This document shows positions 12,557-25,300 of a DNA stretch of 64,000 bases, one piece after another. Source of the stretch: Zerene cesonia (lineage: Eukaryota > Arthropoda > Insecta > Lepidoptera > Pieridae); NCBI RefSeq assembly GCF_012273895.1, contig NC_052108.1, positions 310,001 to 374,000 of the forward strand, in the 5' to 3' direction. Made by a program: the position numbers and the translations under genes. The notes below the pieces were generated by a model. That model was not told where the DNA came from, searched no databases, and saw only the letters and a program-made list of their open reading frames with translations. Position 1 is the stretch's first letter, and each line of letters starts with the position of its first letter.

Positions 12557-12764
12557 TCCTTGCATATTATATAATTGCCAAAGCGTGCTTGTTTGTTCGG
12601 CTGTCTTGTACTTGGCAATGGAGCGATATCATCATCTTATTTTTACGTTCCTAGCTTAGTTAGGAAGCTAGAATGTCACAGGCTACTTTTTACCGCGGTG
12701 AAACATCTCATACTTATGGCAATTTCCCTTGAAAACGCGTGCGAAGCGACGCGCGGAAAGCCAG
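12557..12764 (+). mobile_element. Helitron-like element, diverged
   Basis: Bounded by A|TCCTTGC and CCAG|T, with the internal GGCTACTTTTTACCGCGG and terminal GCGAAGCGACGCGCGG text of this element class. The CTAG end is mutated to CCAG. Confidence 0.5.
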
Positions 12765-13663
12765 TATTAATATACCCATCCACATTTCCAGAACATTTTA
12801 TCAAGGAAATGAATCACGGCCACTGATAAACACGAGCAATTTTCTAAACCATTAGCCCTTAAACACTAATTTATCAACAAACTGTCGATACTTCCATTCA
12901 TTAATAAAATTTAAAAGTATATTGTCTCAACAAACAATCAATCACAAACATCCATTTCCTTCACCATTAAAACCACGAAATATTCTAATGGGATTTGAAC
13001 ACATGCCTTTCAAACATAATTAGGTGTACTTATATATGGGCTTCAATTATCAATTTTCAAAAATAATAGACTAAGAAACACTATAATATGTGTATTGACT
13101 AAAGTTTAATCAAATTTAATTTTAAGTTTACCACGAACATATAAATAATGTTTATGATCCCTCTCGTACAGAGAAAAACATATTCTAGCCGCATCAACAT
13201 AAAGCACTTTCTACTGCAGCAAAACTGTTAAACCAAATAATATAGTTAACCAAAAAAACTTGACCGAAATTTGTCGGCGCGCTGCACCTCGCGATGCACG
13301 AGTCGACCGAGAATTATATCGCAATACCTACATATATTTTAACGTAAACGTTTCAAAGTTAATCTCTCGAAATAAAGTATATACGTACATATATATTTAG
13401 TAAAAGCAACCCTCAGACGTGAGCTAAAACCGCTACATAATTATAAAACTTGAATGCTAATTAGTCGCAAATCTTTTAAATAAACACTGATATACTCGTA
13501 AAACGATAATTATGACTACATTTAATTCATCCAAAATAAACTGTACTGTAATATATAAAGCGGATTACAACTGTGCTCTTGAACGTTAATTAGTCGAAAT
13601 GCATATTTATATATGTACTCGTAAAACTATAAAAATTGTAACTACAATCATGCAAATACTATA

Positions 13664-13872
13664 CTAGACACTCTTCCCGGCTCCGACCGGACATCGAGAT
13701 TCCTATTTTAACCCCAGAGAGCATTTAATCGGAATAAAAAGTATCCTATCCGCCAAGTCAGCTTATACCCTGTCCATATACCACAATTCGTCAAAATCCG
13801 TTAGTAGTATCAGGTTGATTGAAGGACAAACATCCAAACAAACAAACTTTCACATTAATAATATTAGTATGA
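13664..13872 (-). mobile_element. Helitron-like element
   Basis: Read on the minus strand it starts TCATACTAATATTATTAATG and ends in CTAG, with A and T as the flanking bases. The internal text differs from the 12139 copy, so it is another subfamily. Confidence 0.65.
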
Positions 13873-14608
13873 AATATGATTAAAAAGATTGACCTATCGC
13901 GAGTACACTCTATACATCGCCAATGTTCAATTCATCAAGACTCGTTCCTCGGTTTCACTTTTACTTGAAGCCTTATTTTCACGTGATACGTGACCTTTGA
14001 ATTCTACCGCCGGCAATCGACGTGACATTTGTGTAAACAGTAAAAACGTAAATTATACTATTCTATCGTTTCACGTATTTAACGTGGGTCATAATATATG
14101 GCACAGTGAAAAATACTACCCAATTGTTTGTTTTTTTTTCTCACATCCATTTATTATGTTTATGAACTTTGCAAACCTATATTTAGTTAATAATTACCAT
14201 TTTATATTACGACTCAAAAACAGCGTAGTCATCCAATTATCATATAATGTTCATAAATATAATTTTAATTGTTATGCGATGATAAATTCTTATTCTGACA
14301 AATTATTTACAGATTTTTTTTCGATGGGTTCTCATAAATACATCAACACGATAAGCTCCTTGACCGATAAGACGAAGCGTCGTTAATTGATAGAATTCTG
14401 ATAGGACGAACGGCCTAAAACGAATCTCTTTATGTGGCTTTATTATATGAAACTCACCTATAAACAGAACAATTCAATAACCAATAAAGAAAAAACAAAC
14501 AAAGCATATAAATGCAAAATATCATTCTAACGCTGTATTTAAAATTCCAACGCGGTTTCTTTTACTTTTTATAAAACTTTAACAGTATTCATCAGACTTT
14601 ACCATTAC

Positions 14609-14702
14609 CATAGAGTATCCTCCTCGGCGGCCGCCTCAGCTGATCCCCGTACGCAGCATCAGGCTCAGAATCCGGCACACAGGTTCCGATAATGATCCCC
14701 AT
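14609..14702 (-). CDS. Candidate first coding exon, possibly of the ZNRF gene
   Basis: On the minus strand an ATG at 14702 opens a 31-codon reading frame (MGIIIGTCVPDSEPD, then AAYGDQLRRPPRRILY) that ends in phase 1 at a donor GTAATG (14608). A second donor GTAAAG 6 nt further on is also phase 1. An in-frame TAG lies three codons upstream of the ATG, so this is a true start. The ATG sits in good context (GAC before, G after). Second-position glycine could allow N-myristoylation, as in vertebrate ZNRF1/2, but the motif is not ideal. The exon is GC-rich and lies just downstream (minus sense) of a GC-rich promoter-like region. Splicing to 2658 would give Tyr-Gly-Ile-Lys-Cys in frame. That fit is compatible but unproven, since the conserved residues that usually precede the zinc finger are absent and other exons could intervene. 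It could also start another gene. Confidence 0.45.
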
Positions 14703-14708
14703 GTCACA

Positions 14709-14723
14709 CTACGTCCGATGCAT
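14709..14723 (-). promoter_or_regulatory. Short upstream ORF before the candidate first exon
   Basis: A four-codon ORF (Met-His-Arg-Thr-stop) ends six bases before the main ATG at 14702, in the same frame. If transcribed from the region near 15 kb, it could lower initiation at the main start. Its function is inference. Confidence 0.3.
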
Positions 14724-14939
14724 CACCACACCGCACTACAACGCACTTAACACTCCGCCTACCCTTGCATTGTTCAAATGCAGGAAGTCGCAACTCGTAT
14801 TAATATGATAAGCGACCGCTTATAATAATTTCCTTATTGATCGACACAAACTACAATGTAATTTCACGCTTTTCACAACCCGGAAAGCTTAGCTGCGTAT
14901 TCCAGAACAATAACAAATGACCTATACAATTCGCTACTG

Positions 14940-15180
14940 CACGTAACTTATTCGTTTTGTTTAAATTAAGAACGCACGTCCGCCTCGAACGGAGGCAGGA
15001 CAACGAATGGTCAGTCTGTAGGTGGTCACTAGTCAGCAGCGAGCTCTCGGTAGGTAGCAAATAGCCACTGGTCTCCAGCACAACAGCGGCACGCGCCTCG
15101 TGACGTCACGAGAGTGCGTCACCCAGCCGCATCTACACGTCCGCGTCCGAACAAACACACTTCCACTCCCTCATCACCGT
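14940..15180 (-). promoter_or_regulatory. GC-rich promoter-like region with a CRE palindrome
   Basis: This stretch is clearly richer in G+C and CpG than its surroundings and lies just upstream (minus sense) of the candidate first exon at 14609-14702. A perfect CRE palindrome, TGACGTCA, is at 15101-15108. No TATA box is evident at a fixed distance, so a CpG-type or initiator promoter is the natural reading. The start site cannot be placed from sequence alone. Confidence 0.4.
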
Positions 15181-17201
15181 AATGGAAGATACCGCATTAC
15201 TGTGCACTAAAATGGCATCGTAAGGTCTTTGCACTCGTATATGGAAGGCCCTAGTAATGCGTACTTACGTCGAATTAGTTTTAATGGTGCGCTTGTAAAT
15301 TATAATAGTCGAGGTGCTTCCTCTATCGATGCAATTAGTCTGATATAGGAGATTTCTTATACTACTTAATAGCTTGGAAAGGTGAAGTGGTGTAGGTAGG
15401 TTATTTTTGTTCACTTCTAGTCTAAAAGGCTTTAAGAATTCTTGTTGAATATGCCCATATCGTGGAAAGGAATACTTTTTTTTGAGTGTTTGTAAACATA
15501 AAGCAAAAACATATAAATTGCCATATATTATGCTTACTACTATAGGATTCTTTTATACCACGTTAAAAACAAATAAATCTAACTTTAGTTATAACTTCAA
15601 TTCGCTTATATTAAATATCTCCATACCCTCGAGCTTAATATGGTATACCAACGTGCAAAGCAATATATTGAAGTTACGAAGGCATTTCTAATTAAATGTA
15701 TACCTTCCTTCACTAGAAAAACACACAGAGCACTATGTAGGCTGCGGGGTGTGAAAAGCAATAATGTAGGTATATAGACCAGTATAATAATCTTAATGGA
15801 ATATTGATTGACCCGCTGGTGTGCATTCGCTTGCCGGGTCAGCGCATCTTATGTGAGTCAAGCCAATGTAGTGTGTCTAGACAAAGCGAAATGTTGTACC
15901 AGTTTTTACGGTCAACTTCGATGCCGGGTTGAGTTAAAATGGCAAGAAAAACGATAGAAAAATGTCACCTTACGAACCATTCGAGAGGAGCCTACTGGAA
16001 GGAATGTAATCATGTAGTGCAATTCTTACTGCTCTAATTCTTTTTTTTTTTTTGACCTTGTATTTTATTACATTGACATTGATTGAAAACGTATTTTTTA
16101 TACAAATAAAAAAAAAATAGTATTTTCTTAGTAGGTACCCAATAAAAATGCAAATAACAACGCTCTACATATTGAAACATTGTTAATATGTATTAGAACA
16201 ATCTCATATTATCCTACCATAACATTTTGTTCTAGACAATTTTTAATATCTGAAGTTCACTTAGACCGGATTAAACGAAGTCGCATTTCATAATGAAATA
16301 TTCGAAATAGTCTAGACATAAAGCTCATCTTTGTTCAAAAACAAACGGCAAAGTTTAAAATTTATTAAACGAATTTTAATTACAATTAAAATACAAAACA
16401 AAAAATTGAAAGAAGACAATTGTTATGTTATGTGTACCTACTGATCGTACATGATTCAAAACTCTATTTTGATAAAAATAAAAGATGAATAACGCTATAA
16501 AAAGCATATAAAAAACACAGATAATATAATATCAACTATATTTAAACATGTGAAATTTAAAATATTCAAATGTATCAAAATTAAATTCAACCAGATTTTT
16601 TTTCTTTTAAATACCGATAAGAGCTTTTGATATATATAATCAGTACTTCAATAAATTAAAAAGTTACACCTACTTAAACGAAAAAAAAATGAAACTATAA
16701 CACCAAAAATAACCCACAAAAGACCAAGGTAACACAGCGAATACAAATGAAAATGTCTTTAAGAATAACTCGACTCCTGCAGTAATGTAACAAGCAAATG
16801 TTACCGCCGTAAGGTTAGATCGCAATCGCAGCTCTGTAAGGTCGCCCTGCCGGCTGGCAGTAGACGCTATAACAAGGTGTAGTAGCGCCTAACTATTGAA
16901 AGCAGCTTTGCATAATTACGATTTCAGTGAGGGCCGCTTTTACAAGGCGATTTGGCGATTTGGTCTAAAGGTAACAAAACACAAGGGTATGTAAGCTCCT
17001 CCTTTCACTTTTTTTTAAATTTAAATCTAATACATAATCACTACTTAATACTGTGTCCTATACAATTCAGCTTAATTATAATAGCTTATAATAGTAATAT
17101 CATAAATGTACTATAATTCTGCAACAAGGACGTTACTTTCAAAAAGGCCTACGATCAGAATAACGTAAAAATAAAATCATCAATATCCACTACAATACCA
17201 G
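15181..17201. other. No gene seen
   Basis: AT-rich with T and A homopolymers (for example near 16042). A moderately GC-rich patch at 16800-16970 has no convincing frame and might be a conserved non-coding element. Its conservation cannot be judged here. Confidence 0.4.
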
Positions 17202-17385
17202 GAAAACACAGAATACACCTCATCAATAAAACACCAACTAGAAACTTCCAAAATCACCGTCCCACAAATCCAGTATAATGTCAATACCAGTAATGTGTCC
17301 CATTTCGCACACATCAAGTCAACGACCTCCGAACCCGTCGCGTTTGGCACAAACTCCAGGGGAACACAACTCAAGCACGGCCCGC
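17202..17385 (+). CDS. Candidate internal exon, product unknown
   Basis: A frame open from about 17173 to a TGA near 17440 contains ENTEYTSSIKHQLETSKITV and later VAFGTNSRGTQLKHGPR. It is flanked by a possible acceptor CCAG (17198-17201) and a consensus donor GTAAGT at 17386. The interval is 184 nt, entering in phase 0 and leaving in phase 1. Composition (Ser, Thr, Asn, His, Lys) looks more coding than the AT-rich surroundings, and G+C rises near the donor. The acceptor has a poor pyrimidine tract, other frames are also open here, and I recognise no domain. Confidence 0.25.
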
Positions 17386-20300
17386 GTAAGTGGAACGACA
17401 GTCGCTCCGGTTCACACGACATCCCACACAAACAATGTTGAACGAGCGTGTTCGTTTATTTTCTATCATACATTTACGAGGTGTTCAATTTCACCAAGTG
17501 TTTAAGCATAATCAGTTGCTTGAGAATTACTTTAATAACAAACATCTAATTTGGGAGCGTTAATTGTCAATTTACGAAAGAGGTACTCCGTTCTTTGGAA
17601 ATTTTAATTGGCTAAACCATCATCAGTGCATATTGGCTCTGTGAAGATTCAGGCCTCTTATGTGATTTCAAGATTCAATATGTCGTCGAACTTTTTAAAT
17701 CTTGGACATGCCGCTTTCCTCACGATGGCGAAACCTCGCCTTTTGCGATTATAGTCCTAATCTAACCATTGAGCCGCCACTGCCCTCCTTTTTATAAATA
17801 ATTAAGATCAAATGAAGAAGAGGAAGAAATCCTATTAAGTTTAATGTTTCAACAATAAGAACTTATCAAGTTAAGGCATCGAAAATAATCGATATATATA
17901 TTTATGTATATATATTTCTCATACAGTCTTCTGAATTGGAAAAAAACCATAATAATACCTTTTTTCTAAATCTCAATGATAATAATTATTTCTTTACTAA
18001 ATTTTAATGATAAAAAGCAATAAAACAGCACACGGAAATACCATGTCTCTCCAATGACGTCTCGCGTTCACATTCACAAACAAAACTCTGATTTGTGTGG
18101 GAAGTTTTATTTCTGACCAAAAACTTACGTCAAACTTTACGCCTCATTCTACACAAAACTATTTCAATATTCTCTTTTATTTTTGATTCACGTGATTTTT
18201 TTTTAAAGCATACAAAAGGCATATATTGTCATTACTTATTACGTCTGATCTTGTAATTTCGTATCTAAGTTTTTACTGAACACAGTCACATTAATGATTC
18301 TGATCATTGTCATTATACTAACTAAATAGAATAAAAAGTTCAAATAAAATAAACAAACAATATCCAGGTGTTATGTTATCACACCAATGCCTATAATTAC
18401 TTTCTCATATACCTATCCAAGATACAGCAAACAAACGCCATTATTAGCCACATTTATTACAAAGAAGAACAAAAGCGATCATCGCCAACTTCGCACAAAA
18501 GTCGCGGAGCCTACAGGACTTTCGTGTAACTGTACGCAATTATGATCCCTACGCTTTGTACTTAAGAACCACAAATCTGTGTACCCTCGTAGCATCAATA
18601 TCAAGGTCTATTGTGCAGAACTGATTGCTTCAATCCCGAGCTTGTCACGGTACATGATATGCCTCTCATCAAACTGAAATAGATAACAAAACTACCCAAC
18701 TAAGAAACTGGGGCTGATTAACTTTGGAACAGATACATCGAGCCTATTTTCATACTTAATATAATTAGGTAATCATACAAAAAAGTGGAAAGAGGATCGC
18801 TGGTATAGGAATATATTAAAAGCGACAGCAATTTCGCGTTTATAAGTCATGAAATGTATTCATTTCAGGATATACGTAGAATACAGCCAATTATTTGTCT
18901 TGTAAGAGTTCGAGACACAATAAACCCAGACAAAATACAAGAACCGTTTGAAATTGTTAGCAAGAATTGTGAGGACTAAATAACAAGCTAGCTCGTCGTC
19001 GACACAACAGGGACTCGCAGATAATTTGAAATGTCGTTTAAACTTTTAACTCGCTTGGAAACCAATTAAGCCATTCTATTGCTTCAGTATAAAATATCCT
19101 GTTCTGGGTTCGTGAATTCAAGTAAAATGGCTAGACAATTTATTGCGGATCATAAACAATGGTCGTCCGAAAAATAATTTTTTTTGGGATACGGTGAGGA
19201 ACAAAAAAGGCGTGATAAACAGAATTAACGTCCGGAAGTAGCCGTGTTTCAGCTATACTGCGAAAATCCTGTCAAAAAAAATCAAGCGTTTTGGTATTAA
19301 GATTGGCGCTGTGTTCGAATAGTAATAGTGAACATAATTGTAATGTAATGGACTATCAATAAGTATCGATTCCAACATATACTTTTACGATATACTTTTT
19401 GTGGAAGTCAATCAAATACACATTACCTACATATGAACTGACATACTAATATCTGAGCTTGTCGATAGATTTTGCTCTAATTAGAAAAGAAACTTACGGG
19501 GGGAAATTGATCGTAAAAATTGATTTGAACCTTTTTTCTTTATTAAAGCATGAATAGTTTTTAATATCCAATAGTTCATTGCGTTGTATTGTGGCAGCAA
19601 AAAATACATTTTCCAGTTCACATTTTTTTTATAAACACATAACTTGAGATAAATCAAAAGTATTTTAAAAGACTATCTAACATTTTATCACAATACTGCG
19701 ATTGTATTTCTCGGGAATTGAGCTATAATGACAATTATATATACGCTATATAAGCTATAATTATCAAATCGTATATCTCAGTTACTTTACAAATATATAT
19801 ACCGTCTATAGATGATACCTTCATACTTATTTTTCAGTTGAAACAAGTTTCAAGAGCACAAGTTTTAAAAGTTTATTCAATAAGATGTTCAGTTTCGATT
19901 TCATTAATGTTTATTATTACTCTTAACTCAAGTAGATTTACAAACTTCCGAACCCAACATTTCACGTACCTCAGTCCGTCTACAGTACAAAGTTAGTCTA
20001 AAAGATTTTACTTAACGCAATTCTAGCATCTAGCTAACGGGTTAACAAAAACAATTTGCAAGATCAATTGACCCCGCAGCCAGGGGCTCAATCAATGGCC
20101 AATTAACACATTTCTCAAACGACTTTTTGCTTTGAAAACTAATTGAACGACCTCAATTCGCAAAAACCATTAATAGACTCTTTTGCTTTTGATTATTCTA
20201 TAAACTATTTAGTGTATTCCATTATGTCGAACCGTGTTGGAGAATCTGCAGACACGAGACACGTTCCTTTATTGTTTGAAAATGTATCCGCATTAATTAA

Positions 20301-22178
20301 AACCGCGGAAAATTTATTTAATTGCACAATACGATAAACATATAACTTAATACTAAAAATAGCGTGACATTCGATATACTAATTGGATTTAAATTGAAAC
20401 CAAACTATTCGTGACAGGATATCTTAATTAATAAAAACGTAAAATGAAAATATAATTGAACTACAATTTATTCAATATATGTGAAGGCTATCCAAATCAC
20501 GTGTAAAATTAAAAGGGTAGACTAGGTATTTGCGACAAATCACTTCAAAATAAAACAAAATTGTTTTCCGCTTTCTGTCTGCCTGTTCGTCCGTCGGTCT
20601 CTATGTATATAGATCTTTAAAACTACGCAACAGATTTGGACATGGTTTATTTTTAACAGACAAGAGTGGTTATAAGTCAACATACAAATGTTATCGACTC
20701 TTTTAGACTCGTTTTTGATTCAGTTTAAAAGTATAAATTTAATTCAAACTTTGCACATTTATCAAAGGTTCAGTTACAATGCAATAATATCATGTTTGAT
20801 TGAGATTGTCTTTATTTATCATGATAAGAATTTCCAGGATTAAACAATTTCTTTCCTTATGTATACTCAGTACAAGTAAAACTTAAGTTAATTCTATCAT
20901 AAAAGCAAAATTAATTTTATTCCATTGACAGAACTCATCCTATATCATCTCTATCATTCACATAAACACCATCGAAACGCAATCCATAACGTATACTTCA
21001 CGGTTACCAAAGTTAACATGAAACACACAAACGGAGAACATTTCATTTACGACTCATTGTTTGGCGTACTAATGGATTACATCGCACCACTATGTACAAA
21101 GCAATCACCCGGCATACATATGTTTGTTAAATAAATAAATTATCGTTGGATTTCCTCGTATTGATAATAGTTCATACATTTGCCGACAACGTAAGTAACT
21201 TGTACGCAGTTGAAATGATATATATATCTCCAATATGTTTGAAATATTTGCTTGAATGTGTTGTACACATTTAGAAAACATAATCTTAATGAACTACCAA
21301 TTTAAAAAAAAAAGCCCCTGATAAACATAAATTATGTAGCTACTTCAAATGTAACATAAATTAAGGGCATTGTAATTATAAATGTTTTTATTCGGACGCA
21401 AACACTTTTTTATTAAAATTCAGAATCAATATCATAATGACAGTTGTTAATCGACATGAAAATTACCGCGATCCTCGTCACGATAACGCGAACATAATAT
21501 AGGAATTACGAAGGCGGGCGTCAAACGCGTCCGCACGCAACGAGCGCCGAGCGGCGACTGGGAGCTTCAGCTCCTAAGCCTGAAGGCAAAGGGGGTGGAA
21601 ACTTGCAAAGTATATACTTGGTTCAGTTTTTTTCATAAATAATAGTGCGTCTACACGATCGGTGAACATGATCAATTTACGCAAATGCATGCGCACTTTT
21701 CTTTTAAAGATAACCGTGTTATAATCATGAAAATTATAATTTAATATTGAAAAAATATATATTTGGCAATTCACAGATAGTAGTTCCCGATGGCGGTGTG
21801 CCAGCGAGCGATGCCAATGCACTGGCCCGTAGTTCGATACCCTTTAAACAATAATCCACATTCGACGATGTATTAATTGAATTAGGTTTGCGGTTTAAAT
21901 TTAAGATTGTAAAAATAGATAATACCATATAAAAAATATAACAAGGACTTTGCAAAAATCACGAAAGCAATTCAGCAATCGAGATCTTCTCTCCAACTCT
22001 CAATGTCGACTCTGTTCTGTCATAGAAATAGACACTAAACTATTTTTTTATAATAAAGGTGTACTTTATCAAAGATTAATACTATAGTATAAGAAGTGTA
22101 TTTTTTTACGTACTTATTTTTTACATGTTATTTCATTATATATCTTTGCTTTCGAATCCTCCTAATCTTCCCTTCCAG
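17386..22178. other. No gene seen apart from repeat scraps
   Basis: Contains a degraded RTE-like repeat near 17630-17780 and an interspersed-repeat scrap near 20560-20640. A CpG-rich patch at 21505-21590 could be regulatory. No supported reading frame. Confidence 0.4.
17630..17780 (+). repeat. Degraded RTE-like 3' repeat
   Basis: GTCGTCGAACTTTT, TTGGACATGCCG and TTTCCTCACGATGG appear in the same order as in the better copy at 61409-61690. Confidence 0.5.
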
Positions 22179-22346
22179 CTACAGTTTCAATGCGGTAGCC
22201 ATAGAGCCAATGAGCCAGTCCACAACAAAATCACTGAAAACAATAAACACTCGCCCAGGTACCGAGACTACGGCCACAGCCGGCGTCGCTCGCGATCGAT
22301 GCGGCTAGACGCTGCACCATCTCAGGATTTAACTATTTCAAAATAA
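22179..22346 (+). CDS. Candidate exon after a strong splice acceptor, product unknown
   Basis: A strong pyrimidine-rich acceptor (TCTTCCCTTCCAG, ending 22178) is followed by frames that stay open. One gives a basic, Arg/Ser-containing C-terminus (HSPRYRDYGHSRRRSRSMRL) ending at TAA 22344-22346. Another gives FNAVAIEPMSQSTTKSLKT and meets a donor-like CCAG|GTACCG near 22258. I cannot choose between a terminal and an internal exon. No AATAAA follows closely. Confidence 0.25.
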   Translation, partial: LQFQCGSHRANEPVHNKITENNKHSPRYRDYGHSRRRSRSMRLDAAPSQDLTISK

Positions 22347-25300
22347 CCCGGAAGCGTTGGCTTCATGGAAAACTAGCCTGTAATTCCATGTATGCAATGG
22401 CGTTTATGCTTTGTCCGAACACCGTCTAGACGGGAGACATGACAAAAACTTGTTAAATATGTATCGGATAATAATACTAGTTCAGTTTCAGTTTAGCTAC
22501 ATTATACATTGTGAATGTGAAATGTGAATGCAACCCTTTTCTATACGGAAGGATAATGTACTGTTATCACGAAAACATAAATGAGATTATAGTTTTAGTA
22601 GTAACTAGTGTATCATGACCAACAGGGATGGTAAGAGATCACTAACATATATAAAAAAAAAATGAGTTATGAAATCGGTCCCGTGGTTCCTGAGATTAAC
22701 GTGTTCAAACAAACTAATTCTATAGTATAGTATAGATTACGTACGTACGTACTTTAAGTAGAACCTCCAACACTCATTAGAAAAAGCGGTAGCGTTACAA
22801 ACAAAGGCTAGATAGACATTAATTTAATATCCGCCTTTCTTCAAAATAAAACAAATATGTACAGTACAACCCAGTTGTAATCGGGGTCGGCCCGCTAGCG
22901 TGCACTTAGCTAAATAATTGACCACATTTACGACACAAAATACTTGGTACCTACCTACGTAATGAAACCATTTACATATTTCTATAATTAGCACGAAAAC
23001 CGAAAACAGGCGACAATAGGAAACGTAAACGACACTTCACTCGTATACAGTTCTGACTTCACAGATATAACTGTAGATACCCCGCATCGTCACGTTTCGA
23101 CTCAAAAGTTTTCTCGGAAAGGAAAATCAACATTGTAATGACGTAACTGTGTTCCAAACGGCCGATATGATACCACAGTTTTTACGAAACCTTCGAAATA
23201 GGGAAATGAGGAATTTTATATGAACAATGAAAAAATAATTGCTGCTAAGTTGCGAAAATTATCTACAACTATTTGACAAGAGAAAAAATACATATAGGTA
23301 GTTAACAAAAAAACAACTACATTGTCTCACTTGTTCGTATACGGAGTATGCGTGAGGAAATAAATTTATCCTGACCATTATGAGGATAATAATAAGGTAA
23401 GCTCCCGATATTATTGTATTGTCACCGATCGTTGATATTGTGTACAAAGTTTGAACTAAATCGTTTAAAGTCAAAGTCGAGTCTTAATCGATTACATACA
23501 AACATAAAGCTTGAACTAATTAATAAAGGCGTGTTAATAATTTTATCTTAAAGAGAAAAAGTCGAATGTGTACCGCAGCACAACCTCGCTCAGAGAGCAG
23601 TTTCGGCAAAGAAGACCTGGCAAAATCATCCATTCTGGACAAAACTAGTACTAACGTAAATTGTGTTTTTTTAGTTAATGTTCGTTGTCTGTTAAGGATT
23701 TATAAAAAAATGCCATATCGCGTTTAATTAAGTACTTAAACAATAAATAAATATTTCTTTTTCATCTGGACGAATACCTTATGCTACTCATTAACGAATA
23801 CTCAAAAGAAGTTAAATGGAATGAGATATTGTCAGAAAGAAATCCTTTAAATGTTTAAATAGTGTTTATATAAGTAATTATATAAGTAATCTAGAAATTA
23901 CTTTATCGAAACATTAACAATATAACGAAAAGCGTTGTAAAACAAATATTGTTTTCCCTTTAACACAAACCTTACAAAATAAACCAATTCCAGGTGTAAT
24001 TATTATATTCCGGATGCTTGCAATAAAATACAAAAAATGTTATGCAGACATATGAGCGCAAAACAGTAAATTCCTAAACAAATATATAATAAAAAAATAC
24101 TAGTAGGGCATCGAGCTATATGATTTGTTGAAGCGAAACAAATAAGTGATCAACTATCTATACCCACTAGATATTAAACACGGTTGTATGAACCCTATAA
24201 TACTACATGACCCCCTATCAATTTTGTCACGCACTAACCAGTCTATCAATGAAACAGTTACCACATCGGTTGCGCACGCGTGCATTTACTGTTTACGCTA
24301 AAAATCTTTGAAAGTATCTGCTTACTTATATGTATTTTACGTACATTTTAATTTTTCTTCATCAATAAAATTCTGTCTCTTAATGGAAACCGCATCAAAA
24401 TCCACTGCATAGTTTGAAAGATGTACGCGTACAAACAACAAGAACCTACTTCATTCTATGCAATGAAGATTTTTCTCAAACTATTTCACAATGCACGCGA
24501 CTTCGTCGATGATAATGTTGCTCAACTCTTATGTAAAAATACTTATAATCTTCCTTATTTCTTCATATCAGATACGCTCATGACAATAAACAACAATAAA
24601 AAATAAAACTAATTAAAAAATGTACATTCAAATACACAATATAGATGGGTAATTAGACAATGGCACTGCCTAACTTCGTAGATAAATTCCTCATTCGATA
24701 TTGACGACTCGCAACATACCTGCAAAGAACAAAATTATGCGATTAATTCATGTCATTTTGTAATTTTAAGCACGAAATTATTTGGTTGATAATATTATGA
24801 ATAAATAGAAATCTATCAGAATTACGTCCCCAGAATAAATTTAATCAAAAAGTGTAAGTCACATATGAAACAAAAATCTTCAATTTAAATCTGCTAAAAT
24901 TAACAATAATTTGAAATAGCTTATAACCTTACTTTCATTTCCCAATCATAAAAGACAACCGCGAACAATTACATAGCCGAACATAAACAAATTTCTAATA
25001 TCATTAAAGACCACCGCAATATTTTCTTCTCATTGTGCAATAACATCACAAAACATCACATCGTTCATTATACGTGTCGAGCTCCCGTGTCAGCGTGTAT
25101 TGATAAACCGTCAGCGACGCCTCGAATTGCAGTAACTTCGAGAACGGTAATCACCATTGTTACTATCTGATTGATTGACCCCGCGTTATCAGCGTCTGCG
25201 TTATTTACCTACGTGTTATATATATAGACAAGCCGTCATATCTAAATCCGGTGTATCTATCGAATAGCATTACCTAAATATTTATCGACTTCCTTAAAAT

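Noticed and set aside
14851..15081. 76-codon minus-strand frame beginning MLETSGY
   Set aside because: Lies in the promoter or 5' UTR region of the candidate exon, has no recognisable domain and is not in frame with that exon's start.
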